Assembly (NCBI RefSeq): GCF_015207665.1
Contig: NZ_JADEWL010000047.1
Coordinates: forward strand, 1 to 47,608
Origin: Plectonema cf. radiosum LEGE 06105
Lineage (GTDB): Bacteria > Cyanobacteriota > Cyanobacteriia > Cyanobacteriales > Nostocaceae
Length of the DNA stretch: 47,608 nt
Reading direction: 5' to 3'
Positions 17,276-27,100 of the stretch are shown here, in pieces. The notes below the pieces were generated by a model that saw only the letters and a program-made list of their open reading frames with translations, was not told the origin of the DNA and made no database searches. Within the stretch, counting starts at the first letter, position 1. Every line of letters starts with the position of its first letter. Both the position numbers and the translations under genes were made by a program.

Positions 17276-19273
17276 TTGGTGCAACAGGTGCGTATCCGCA
17301 TCCACGATACCATCCAAAGTTTACACGGAATAATGCCCTTATGGGGAATCGATAATTGGGTTCCCTTGGGAGATTTGTTTGTAGATGTCAATATTTTAGA
17401 AAAAACTAGCAGTAGCCGTAGGTCAGAAGTAGGTGATTTGTGGCAAGATTTTACCAAGGGTGAATCCAATTACCGCAGTTTGGATCGGATTGGTTTGGGT
17501 AATCAACAGCAGCGCGTTTCCGGGTTATCTGTGCTGGAGCGAGATACAAACTTGATGGTGGTGGGGAAACCGGGTTCAGGGAAAACCACCTATCTGCAAA
17601 GGATTGTCACCGAATGCAATAATGGAAAATTGCAAGCGCAGCGAATTCCCGTGTTGATAAAGCTGCGGGAGTTTGTAGACGATGGACGCAAGTATGGCTA
17701 TAACTTGGAGCAGTTTTTGGGACAACTTTGGCGCTTAAGTAATGCAGACATGGAACTGGTGTTAAGCCAGGGTAAAGCTTTGGTTTTGTTTGATGGGTTG
17801 GATGAGGTAACGGGGGAAGCGGGAAAGCAAATTACCAGGGAAATCAAGCGGTTTGCTCGTGCTTATCCTCAAGTGTTGGTAGTGGTGACTTGTCGGACGC
17901 AAAGCCAGGAGTCGCGGTTTGAAAGGTTCGATGATGTGGAGGTGGCTGATTTTAATGAGCAGCAGGTGAGAGCGTTTGCAGAACATTGGTTTGGGACTGT
18001 GTGTGTGGATGCGGGGGAGGACAAAGCACGGGATTTTTTGGAACAGTTGTTTCGGGAGGAGAACAAACCGATTCGGGAATTGGCGATTACACCGATTTTG
18101 TTGAGCTTGACTTGTGCGGTATTCCAGCAAACGGAGAAATTTTACTCGAAGCGTTCCAAGCTATATGAGGAGGGATTGGAATTATTGTTGGTGCAGTGGG
18201 ACAAATCGCGGGAAGTCGAGCGGAATGAGGTTTATCGGGATTTATCGGTGGAGCGGAAGTTGGAATTATTGAGTTATGTTGCAGTGAAAAAGTTCGAGCA
18301 AGAACAGTATGTGTTGTTCGAGCAGGAGGAATTGGAAGGGTATATTGGGGAGTTTTTGGGGATCGAACGACGGGAAAGTCAAGGGGTATTGAGAGCGATC
18401 GCATCTGTGCATGGGTTATTGATTGAGCGATCGCACAAGGTTTGGTCGTTTTCGCATTTGACTTTTCAAGAGTATTTAGTGGCGAAATTATACTTTATAT
18501 TTCTTAATAATCCTGAACTGACTTTTGCACAGCTAAGAATGATAGCACAACAATTTCCAAAATATTACTGGGCAGAGGTATTTTCACTTTTATGTGACAT
18601 GACTTGGGATGATAAATTGCTACGCCAGCTTTACGAAAAAATTAATACTTTGATAGTTCACGATAAAAAAATACAAAATTTTCTTTGTTGGGTCAAGAAA
18701 AAGTGTATATACAATAAAGATTTTTACAAGCCTGCTGCTATACGAGCTTTTTACTTTATCTGTTCAGAATTACTAGAAATAGATATGATGTTTCATCTTT
18801 CAAGAGATATAGGAATTGGATTTGGTGTAGATTTTGATATAGACTTAGATCGCTTTATTATATTTTTTTTGCAATGCAACAAGTTGGAAATTGAAAATAT
18901 AAGAAATATTTTTGGTATGTTGATTCGATTTATCTCAATACCCAATTACAAACATCTAAAAATAATCAAATGCTTGAAAGAGATACTATTACCTTTATAT
19001 GATTCATATATTAATATGTCATTAGAAGAATTTAAAAATATCAATAATATTGAGAATATAGCTATTAATGAAAGAGATATAGGTCACAAGTGGGAGTTTA
19101 GCCAAGCTCAACTACAATTATTAAATGATTACTATAATGCTAATAGACTAATAGTATTTATCTCAGAACGAAGTGACAACCTTACTAATAATGTAAAAGA
19201 AGGAATTGAACTAACACTCTTATTGCCAAGTGCAGAAATTGAAAAATACAAACTTAAATCGAAGGCTGAGTAA
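17276..19273 (+). CDS. NACHT NTPase, probably expressed as a CHAT-NACHT fusion
   Basis: The 665-residue frame has intact NACHT motifs: GKPGSGKTT (Lys 103) and LVLFDGLDEV (Asp 173), then VVVTCRTQSQ (sensor region). The winged-helix part follows, and from about residue 400 a diverged helical region without recognisable repeats. The first possible start is a TTG at 17276, with no ribosome-binding site and no ATG near. The frame is open further upstream across the CHAT stop codon. Independent initiation looks poor, so production through the slippery site or by coupling is more likely. Base composition falls sharply after about 18480: the end of the gene is AT-rich, as if the sensor part had a different origin or evolves faster. 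Confidence 0.85.
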   Translation: MVQQVRIRIHDTIQSLHGIMPLWGIDNWVPLGDLFVDVNILEKTSSSRRSEVGDLWQDFTKGESNYRSLDRIGLGNQQQRVSGLSVLERDTNLMVVGKPGSGKTTYLQRIVTECNNGKLQAQRIPVLIKLREFVDDGRKYGYNLEQFLGQLWRLSNADMELVLSQGKALVLFDGLDEVTGEAGKQITREIKRFARAYPQVLVVVTCRTQSQESRFERFDDVEVADFNEQQVRAFAEHWFGTVCVDAGEDKARDFLEQLFREENKPIRELAITPILLSLTCAVFQQTEKFYSKRSKLYEEGLELLLVQWDKSREVERNEVYRDLSVERKLELLSYVAVKKFEQEQYVLFEQEELEGYIGEFLGIERRESQGVLRAIASVHGLLIERSHKVWSFSHLTFQEYLVAKLYFIFLNNPELTFAQLRMIAQQFPKYYWAEVFSLLCDMTWDDKLLRQLYEKINTLIVHDKKIQNFLCWVKKKCIYNKDFYKPAAIRAFYFICSELLEIDMMFHLSRDIGIGFGVDFDIDLDRFIIFFLQCNKLEIENIRNIFGMLIRFISIPNYKHLKIIKCLKEILLPLYDSYINMSLEEFKNINNIENIAINERDIGHKWEFSQAQLQLLNDYYNANRLIVFISERSDNLTNNVKEGIELTLLLPSAEIEKYKLKSKAE

Positions 19274-19327
19274 TTATTAATAAAATCATTCAATTTGTTT
19301 TGGTAATTAGATTATAGCCAGCTTAAT

Positions 19328-19654
19328 TTATAATGCGATCGCAGTCTCAAAGTCCTTATCATCAGCATTACGAGGACGAAGATATAAAGTAATTTCCATA
19401 TCGAGACGCTTGAGAAAAATCAGCAATTTACCTTCACTAAACCGTTGAAATTCTCCTTTCATCAAATGGGATACCTCTGGTTGGGGAATACCGAGAAGTT
19501 CGCTAATTTCTCTTTGTTTTAAATTGCGTTGTTTTAGCAATCTAATTACCTGAATTCCAATTTTACCTCGTGTAAAAAGTTCGTCAGCATCTTCTAAACC
19601 CAAATCAGCGAATACATTACCGCTACTTTCTTCAAAAATAGCCTCTTGCGTCAT
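19328..19654 (-). CDS. XRE-family antitoxin (helix-turn-helix)
   Basis: The 108-residue protein contains a helix-turn-helix (about 35-75: LLKQRNLKQREISELLGIPQ, then PEVSHLMKGEF) and is the usual partner of Gp49-type toxins. It overlaps the toxin gene by four bases (ATGA at 19651-19654) and follows it. It should bind and silence the toxin and repress the pair. It converges on the NACHT gene, 54 bases away. Confidence 0.85.
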   Translation of the reverse strand: MTQEAIFEESSGNVFADLGLEDADELFTRGKIGIQVIRLLKQRNLKQREISELLGIPQPEVSHLMKGEFQRFSEGKLLIFLKRLDMEITLYLRPRNADDKDFETAIAL

Positions 19655-20025
19655 TTTAGTTCTTCCCTTGCTACTGCATCTTTATAACGTTGTTTAATTA
19701 AATCAATATCAGCCTGTGGGGTTTTTATACCACTTTTTGATTTTTTCTGAAAAGCGTGTAGAACATAAATTTTTTCTGCAATTTTTACAGCATAAACTGC
19801 TCTATAGGTATCAGTATCATAACGCTTAACAATTTCATACACCCCACTCCCAATACCCTTAAAAGGTTTAGCCTCTAAAGGTGTTTCCCCTGCTTGCACC
19901 AGTTGCAACGCATATCCAACCGATGCGCGTACATCTTCTGGGAACTCGCGGATATTTTTACGAGAGTCTCCTATCCAAACTAAAGGGCGTAAAGAAATTT
20001 CTGCATTCTCCTCACTGTTTGTCAT
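19651..20025 (-). CDS. Phage Gp49-like / RelE-superfamily toxin
   Basis: The 124-residue protein has the Gp49/HigB2 pattern: PLVWIGDSRKNIREFPEDVR, GSGVYEIVKRYDTDTYRAVY, then a strand-turn-strand with IYVLHAFQKKSKSGIKTPQA and a C-terminal helix. The FQKKS segment is the basic patch expected to contact RNA. About fifteen residues at the N-terminus are extra compared with the core family. The ATG is followed by the whole domain; the ribosome-binding site is weak. It forms a toxin-antitoxin pair with the overlapping XRE gene and likely cuts mRNA on the ribosome. Confidence 0.85.
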   Translation of the reverse strand: MTNSEENAEISLRPLVWIGDSRKNIREFPEDVRASVGYALQLVQAGETPLEAKPFKGIGSGVYEIVKRYDTDTYRAVYAVKIAEKIYVLHAFQKKSKSGIKTPQADIDLIKQRYKDAVAREELK

Positions 20026-20421
20026 TTTATATGAAATTTCCTATAAAAACAAGTAAGAGAATACCATAAAATATAATTAGAAAATTTATTGACTGTGGCG
20101 ACAAATGGTGAGTTAGCCTAGCTTTCCGCAGGAATCGCTTCCTTACGTTGCAATGACAGTTAGGACATTCAAAATAGTTTAAATAAAAGTTATTTTATCC
20201 GGTCAGAGCATTATTTTTACAGTTATCATGTATCAAATCATATTGTGCTGCTACTTTACTTAGTCAGTAGTACTGATGAATCGGCTAAATTTTAGTTAGA
20301 AATTTCATTGCTTGTGCTGCTTGTACTTATATTGCGGGCGGCAAGTTTTTGATGCAAATATTACATCTTGAATTGATAGCGATGGAATTATAAATGAACA
20401 TATATTAAGCGCGAGGTATGG
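20026..20421. other. Intergenic region between divergent toxin and drmD genes
   Basis: I see no gene or clear structured element in these 396 bases. The region is AT-rich and must hold promoters for the toxin pair on the minus strand and for drmD on the plus strand. GAGG at 20413-20416 is the drmD ribosome-binding site. Confidence 0.5.
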
Positions 20422-23400
20422 GTGACTGACATCAAGGTTGGACAGATAGTTCGAGTTCGCTCTCGTCAATATTTGATTGAGGATGTTGTGATTTCGACAT
20501 CCGATATTGGTGACAATAGGGTGCGGCTTGCCTGTTTGGAAGATGATGCTCAAGGACAGCAATTAGAGGTTTTTTGGGAACGTGAGGTGGATGCTCAAGT
20601 TATGGGGGCTTCGTCTTGGGAGTCGGTTGCCAAAAAAGGTTTTGATAAGCCCAATTTTTTTAGTGCTTATTTTCATGCTCTGCGGTGGAATTGCGTTACT
20701 TCTACTAATCCCAAGTTGTTTCAGGCTCCCTATCGTGCGGGAATTGAGGTGAAGGCTTATCAGCTTGAACCTTTGAGAAAGGCTTTATTAATGCCGAGGG
20801 TTTCGCTATTTATTGCTGACGATGTGGGTTTGGGAAAGACTATTGAAGCTGGTTTAATTTTGCGCGAGATGTTGATGCGTCAAAAAATTAAGCGGGTGGT
20901 GATTTCTTGTCCTCCTTCGGTTGTTAGACAGTGGCAGGAGGAAATGGAAAGTCGGTTTGGTTTGATTTTTAAGATTTTTGATAGAAATTTTATTGCTATG
21001 CAGCGTCGGGAGCGCGGTTATAGTATCAATCCTTGGACTACTCACAATCGGTTTATTATTTCTCATGCATTGCTTAGGGATGAGACTTACGGGGCTTTGT
21101 TAAGGGATTGGTTGGGAAATTTTGCTGCTAGCTCAATGTTGATTTTGGATGAAGCTCATAATGCTGCACCTGCTAGTAGTTCAAAATATGCTGTGGATTC
21201 CCAATTGACAAAAACCGTTCGCGATATTGCTCCTCGTTTTGAACACAAGTTATTTCTTTCGGCTACTCCACACAACGGACATTCTAATAGTTTCGCTGCA
21301 TTGTTAGAAATTCTCGATCCACAACGGTTTTGTCGGGGAGTTACCGTTAATCAAAAGCTGCTGGATGCTGTGATGGTACGGCGACTTAAGCAGGATTTGC
21401 GAGATATTGGGGACAGAGATTTCCCAGAACGTAAAGTTATCCCAATGGTAGTTGACAATTTACCGGAAGATGCTCCGGAATTAAGGCTATCTATTTTATT
21501 GCAGGAATATCGCAGTTTGCGGGAGGAGCGTCTTCAGGACGTTTCTAAGTCAGCCCAAAATACTGCGATGTTGGTAATTACTTCTTTGCAGAAACGCTTG
21601 CTTTCTTGTATTGAAGCCTTTGCTCGCACTTTGAAAGTGCATCAAAATGCAATTGAAAAAGCTAGAAAGCAGGAAAGGGAAGTTGCAAATAAAGAGAATT
21701 TGAGGAATTATCCCTTACTTTTACAAACTCCCGGTTCTGATGACGAGCGTGCTGAGATTTCGGAAGCCGAGGTGGAAGCTGAGGAAGATTCTCAAATGAC
21801 AGCTGCAACCAAAAATGCTGTTTCGGGGATTACTCAACGGGAATTGGAGTTGCTTGAAGAAATGAGTCAAATTGCTGCAATGGCTCGCTATCAAGCAGAT
21901 GGCAGAATTGATCTGTTGGTAGATTGGATTCGTCAAAATCTTTGTCCCGATTTGGGTAAAGCTGGTGCAGCTTGGAACCATCGCCGCGTTTTGATATTTA
22001 CTGAATATACGGATACGAAACGCTACTTAGTGCAGCAGTTATCAAGTGCGATCGCTAATTCCCATCTTGAAAATCAACGCATCGATACTTTTCATGGGGG
22101 AATGGGAGATGATAGGCGGGAAGCTATCAAAGCTGCATTTAATACGGAACCATCAGAGCATCCTTTGAGAATTTTGATTGCGACAGATGCAGCTCGCGAA
22201 GGGGTGAATTTACAAAATCACTGCGCCGATTTATTCCACTTTGATGTACCGTGGAACCCCAGCAGAATGGAGCAGCGCAACGGTAGAATTGACCGAAAAT
22301 TACAGAGGGAAGCAGTAGTAAGGTGTCATTATTTTGTCTTCCCCCAACGTTCTGAAGACCGAGTGTTAGATGTGTTGGTGCGGAAAACGGCGACTATTCA
22401 GCAAGAGTTGGGTAGTCTTTCTCCGGTGGTGGAAAAGAATATTTCTAAGTTACTCGATCAAGGGATTCGGGCTGAACAAGAGCAGGATTTAACTGAAGCG
22501 ATTAATGTTGCTGAGTGTAGTAGTGAAGAGTTGGTAATTAAAGGTTCCGCAATTAAGGAAGAATTGGAAGCCGTTCGAGTCCGCAATCAAAAACTATATC
22601 AGCAACAGGTAGAACTTGAAGATATGTTGCGAGATTCTCGGAGGTGGTTGGGTTTGGACGAGCGACACTTCCGTAATGCTTTATGTGCTTCTTTGGAAAT
22701 TATGGGAGCGAAACCTTTAGAACCGTTGAACTCGCAAGAAGCGGTAAAAGACCCAAATAGTGCGAGATGGGTATTACCTGCATTGGATGAAAAAGCGGGA
22801 ACGGACCCGACATGGGCTAATACTTTGGATACATTAAGACCTCCCCGTCAGAAAAAACAAAAGTTGTGGGATTGGAGGAAAGAAACGGAAATTCGTCCGG
22901 TAGTGTTCCGTGACCCCGGTACTTTAGACGGTAAAGTTGTACACCTGCATTTAGAACACCGGATGGTGCAACGATTGTTGGGACGCTTTTTATCACAAGG
23001 TTTTCTTTATGATGAATTGACCCGCGCTTGCGTATGTTTGACGGATGACCCGGTGCCGAAAGTTATCGCTTTGGGAAGGTTGTCGTTGTACGGAGAAGGA
23101 GCTGCGAGACTTCACGATGAAATTATTGCAGTAGCAGCAGAATGGATTGCTCCAGAAGCGCGGGGGAGAGGGAAGTTACGACCTTTGACTGAAACTGAGA
23201 AGAAAGACGTTTTACAAGAATTGGAAGATTGTTTAGCAACCCCAGCTTTAACAAAGGTTTCTGAATCAATCAAACAACGCTTTAAAGAATATGCAGCCAG
23301 GGATGTCGAAGACTTAATTCCTCATTTAGAAAAACGCGCTGATACCTTAACCGAGAGAGCTAAGAAAAAACTCGCAGAACGCGGTATCAAAGAAGCCAAA

Positions 23401-23658
23401 GAAATGAAAAAGCTGCTAGAAGAACAGCGCGATCGCATTCTCAAGCAAGAAAAGCAATATCAAGTGCATCAGCTTTCTTTATTCAATACAGATGAATTGC
23501 GCCAATTGGAAGCAGATAGGCGACATTGGCGAATTCGAGTAGGGGAACTAGAGAAGGAAATCATTGACGAGCCGGAACGAATTGAGAAGGGTTATCGGGT
23601 GAAAGCTGACAGGGTAGAACCCGTGGGATTGGTTTATTTGTATCCGGTTTCGAGTTGA
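20422..23658 (+). CDS. drmD: DISARM SNF2-family helicase DrmD
   Basis: The 1078-residue protein is an SNF2-like superfamily 2 helicase. It has ADDVGLGKTIEAG (Walker A Lys 139), LILDEAHNA (DEAH at 243-246), LSATPHNGH (motif III), FTEYTDTKRYL (start of the second RecA domain), LIATDAAREGVNLQ (motif V) and RMEQRNGRIDRK (motif VI). A long charged helical C-terminal region follows (about 700-1060). The combination with the methylase, DrmA and DrmB downstream identifies it as DrmD, the mark of class 1 DISARM. The GTG at 20422 is preceded five bases earlier by GAGG, while the overlapping ATG at 20418 stops at once, so GTG is the start. It should act on foreign DNA that lacks the host methyl mark. 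Confidence 0.9.
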   Translation: MTDIKVGQIVRVRSRQYLIEDVVISTSDIGDNRVRLACLEDDAQGQQLEVFWEREVDAQVMGASSWESVAKKGFDKPNFFSAYFHALRWNCVTSTNPKLFQAPYRAGIEVKAYQLEPLRKALLMPRVSLFIADDVGLGKTIEAGLILREMLMRQKIKRVVISCPPSVVRQWQEEMESRFGLIFKIFDRNFIAMQRRERGYSINPWTTHNRFIISHALLRDETYGALLRDWLGNFAASSMLILDEAHNAAPASSSKYAVDSQLTKTVRDIAPRFEHKLFLSATPHNGHSNSFAALLEILDPQRFCRGVTVNQKLLDAVMVRRLKQDLRDIGDRDFPERKVIPMVVDNLPEDAPELRLSILLQEYRSLREERLQDVSKSAQNTAMLVITSLQKRLLSCIEAFARTLKVHQNAIEKARKQEREVANKENLRNYPLLLQTPGSDDERAEISEAEVEAEEDSQMTAATKNAVSGITQRELELLEEMSQIAAMARYQADGRIDLLVDWIRQNLCPDLGKAGAAWNHRRVLIFTEYTDTKRYLVQQLSSAIANSHLENQRIDTFHGGMGDDRREAIKAAFNTEPSEHPLRILIATDAAREGVNLQNHCADLFHFDVPWNPSRMEQRNGRIDRKLQREAVVRCHYFVFPQRSEDRVLDVLVRKTATIQQELGSLSPVVEKNISKLLDQGIRAEQEQDLTEAINVAECSSEELVIKGSAIKEELEAVRVRNQKLYQQQVELEDMLRDSRRWLGLDERHFRNALCASLEIMGAKPLEPLNSQEAVKDPNSARWVLPALDEKAGTDPTWANTLDTLRPPRQKKQKLWDWRKETEIRPVVFRDPGTLDGKVVHLHLEHRMVQRLLGRFLSQGFLYDELTRACVCLTDDPVPKVIALGRLSLYGEGAARLHDEIIAVAAEWIAPEARGRGKLRPLTETEKKDVLQELEDCLATPALTKVSESIKQRFKEYAARDVEDLIPHLEKRADTLTERAKKKLAERGIKEAKEMKKLLEEQRDRILKQEKQYQVHQLSLFNTDELRQLEADRRHWRIRVGELEKEIIDEPERIEKGYRVKADRVEPVGLVYLYPVSS

Positions 23659-23695
23659 GGAGAGAATGCAATCCCCGGTTTCAAGCACAAGTTTT

Positions 23696-23811
23696 AGCCG
23701 GGGAATAAAATTCCCCGTCTCAAAGCAAAAGTCTTCTAAAGAAGACTAAAAAGCTTACCTAGTCCTCTTCAGAGGACTTTAGCTATTAGACAGGGATTTT
23801 CAATCCCTGGC
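23696..23811. repeat. Head-to-head REP pair A, after drmD
   Basis: The two elements are 23696-23747 (forward) and 23761-23811 (reverse). Each consists of one hairpin of the type CCGGGGAATnnnATTCCCCG, a short linker with AATAGC, and a second hairpin of the type AGTCCTCTnnAGAGGACT. The spacer here is only 13 bases, compared with 35-38 in the other pairs. Two further pairs and a triplet share the same parts. Confidence 0.85.
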
Positions 23812-23892
23812 GGTGGCGGATGTGGGGACAAAACCGGCGGTTATGGGGATAAAACCGGCGATTGTGGGGGACAAAACGAGCGGATGTGGAAA

Positions 23893-24101
23893 CAAAATCC
23901 TAATTCCAATCCAAACCGCTATCAACAAAACCCAAAATCCCAATTCCAACCCAAACCGCTATCAACAAAACCCAAAATCCCAATTCCAACCCAAACCACT
24001 ATCAACAAAACCCAAAATCCAATTCCCAACCCAAACCGTTAAAAACCCAACATCCCAATTCCCAACCCAAACCCCTAAAAACAAAACCCGAAATCCCAAT
24101 T
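23893..24101. repeat. 40-bp minisatellite just before drmMI
   Basis: About five copies of a 40-bp unit lie in a row, each containing CCCAATTCCAACCCAAACCG and ATCAACAAAACCC; later copies are shorter. G is nearly absent from this strand. The unit length is not a multiple of three, so it is not coding, although it happens to be open in one frame. It fills most of the gap between drmD and drmMI and lies where the methylase promoter or leader should be. Confidence 0.8.
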
Positions 24102-24117
24102 ACCCATTAGCAAAACC

Positions 24118-27100
24118 ATGACAAACGACATCGAAACTTGGCGACATAAAGAATGGTTGGGACTTCTACAACCAGTTGGATTAGTAGTATCCCCTCCGGC
24201 TTTAATTAAGGCGCAAGCTGTGGTTAACCGAGGTAAGGCTGTAGAATTACAAACTAGGCTTACTGAGATTATTTGTTATGACCCAATTCCCAATTTAAAT
24301 TCTAAGGAAGTCCTATGGATTAAGGATTTTGCGGCTTTTACTGAGCAGGTTTTGGAGTGGATGCCGGAAGATTTGCTTGGCACAATGTCAGGTGGTGCGT
24401 TACCGCAAAAGTTAGAAGTTGTACTCACTGATTACGGAGAAACACTGAAGCCAAGTTATGCAGTACCCGACCCAGATAGCGATGGTTGGTTGATGCTGGT
24501 TAAGGAAGTTGCACCGGGTTTGGATTTGGATGGGGTAGAACCAAGGTTAGAAAAGGGAAGCGGTTGGAAAGCGACAGTACAGGAAAAATTTGAGCGTTTG
24601 TTGCGGGAGACGAATATTCCTATCGGGATTTTGTTTAACGGTACTCGTTTGCGGCTGGTTTATGCTCCTTCAGGTGAATCTTCGGGACATTTGACTTTTC
24701 CGGTACAAGCGATGTGCGAGGTGTCGGGACGGTCAATATTGGCGGCTTTGGATATGCTTTTGGGACAGGATAGGTTATTTAATGTCCCTACTCAGCGTCG
24801 TTTACCAAAGTTACTTAGCGATAGTCGCGAATATCAAGCTGAGGTTTCTAATAAACTGGCAAATCAGGTACTTGATGCACTTTGGGAATTATTGCGGGGA
24901 TTTCAAATTGCTGATGCTGGTGTTAACGGTAAGTTGTTGGGAGAAATTGCTCGTAGCGAACCGCAACATATTTATGGGGGATTAATTACAACTTTGATGC
25001 GGTTGGTATTTTTGCTTTATGCAGAAGACCAAGGATTAATGCCAGGAGATGATATTTATCAAAGAAACTATTCTGTTACTGGATTATATGAAAGATTGCG
25101 GGAAGATGAAAGCAGCTATCCCGATACGATGAATCAAAGATATGGTGCTTGGGCTTGGCTATTAAGTTTGGTCAGATTAGTTTACGATGGTGGTGGTAGT
25201 ACGGAAGCTTATTTACCCGCACGTCACGGACAGTTATTTGACCCCGATGAATATCCGTTTTTAGAAGGAAGAAGTAAGAACAGTCATTACAGTGAATTTG
25301 GTTGGATTGAACCACCACGGATTCCCGACGGCGTAATTTATCGGGTATTGCAAAATCTTTTGGTTTTGGATGGGGAACGTTTATCTTATCGTTCCTTAGA
25401 CGTAGAACAAATCGGTTCCGTGTACGAAGCGATTATGGGTTATGAGGTGGAAATTGCTCGCGGAACTTCCATTGCTGTACGTCCGAAAGATGTTGTGGTC
25501 AACGTTGATGAAATTTTAGCAGCAAAACCGGGTGACAGGGCAAAAATATTACAAGACGCAGATTGTAAGGTTGCGGGTAAAGTCGCTATAGAGATAAAAA
25601 CAGCGAAAACACCGGAAGAATTTGTAGCAGCATTAGATAGAAAAGTTTCTGCTAGAACTTCCAATTTATTATTAAAAGGTTCGCTGTATTTGCAACCGGG
25701 GGAAGAAAGAAGAAGAACGGGTTCTCACTACACACCCCGTAAATTAACCCAACCAATTGTAGAAAAAACTTTGCGTCCGGTATTAGAAGGTTTGGGAGAA
25801 CATCCGACATCGGAACAGATATTATCGTTGAAAATTTGCGATTTAGCGATGGGTTCCGGTGCTTTTTTGGTGGAAACCTGTCGTCAACTGGCTGAGAAGC
25901 TGGTGGAAGCTTGGAATCGGGAATCGGAATTAGATGGGGAATCAAATTCGGGGTTTGATAACGAAATTCATCTTGTGGAATCAAATTCGGGGTTTGAAAA
26001 CCATACATCAGCCAGGGAATGGAATTCGGGGTTAGACAGCGATATTAAAGCCGGGGAATCGAATTCGGGGTTTGACAGCGATATTAAAACCGGGGAATCG
26101 AATTCGGGGTTTGACAGCGATATTAAAACCGGGGAATCAAATTTGGGGTTTGACAGCCACCCATCAGCTGGGGAATCAAATTCGGGGTTTAAGAACCAAT
26201 CTTCAGCCGGGGAATCGAATTCGGGGTTTGACAGCCACCCATCAGCTGGGGAATCAAATTCGGGGTTTAAGAACCAATCTTCAGCCGGGGAATGGAATTC
26301 GGGGTTTGACAGCCATCCATCAGCCGGGGAATCGAATTCGGGGTTTGACAGCCAATCTTCAGCCGGGGAATCGAATTCGGGGTTTGACAGCCATCCATCA
26401 GCCGGGGAATCGAATTCCCCGTCTAAAAGCAAAAGTCCTCTAAAGAGGACTGATAATGATCAAAATATTACCCAAAATCTCTTCCAGTCTTCTTCAGAAG
26501 ACGAAAGCTATGAGACAGGGATTTCCAATCCCTGGCTACCGGGGACTAATAATATTACCCAAAATCTCTCCCAGTCTTCTTCAGAAGACTTATGCTATGA
26601 GACAGGGATTTCTAATCCCTGGCTAAATCCCTGGCTACAGAAGACGACTGATAATATTTCCGAAAATTCTTCTCAACAAAACCAATCAATTACCAACGGT
26701 GATGTCGAACCAATATTATTAGCCCGTCGTCTTGTCGCTCAACGTTGTTTGTATGGTGTTGATAAAAATCCGTTTGCGGTGAATTTGGCGAAGTTATCTT
26801 TATGGTTGGTGACTTTAGCGAAGGATTATCCGTTTACGTTTCTCGATCATGCGTTGAAGTGTGGGGATTCTTTGGTAGGGTTAACTAAGGCGCAAATCGG
26901 TTCTTTTGGTAAGGATGCTAGTTACGATTTACCTTTATTAACTTTATTGAAAGAGAAAATTGATAAAGCGCGGAATTTAAGAACCCAAATTCAAGCCAAC
27001 GATAACCGCAGCGATGCTGATTACGATCAAAAACGTTTGCGTCTGCTTGATGTGGAACAAGAATTACGGGAAGCTCGATTAACTGGTGATGTCAAAATTG

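Noticed and set aside
23813-24121. Open frame of 102 codons before drmMI, overlapping its start by four bases
   Set aside because: It consists of the 40-bp minisatellite read in one frame; since 40 is not a multiple of three, each copy gives a different peptide, and there is no coding signal beyond the absence of stops.
25968-26443. Open frames on both strands across the drmMI minisatellite
   Set aside because: A 39-bp repeat without stops is open in several frames at once; only the drmMI frame is flanked by methyltransferase motifs.
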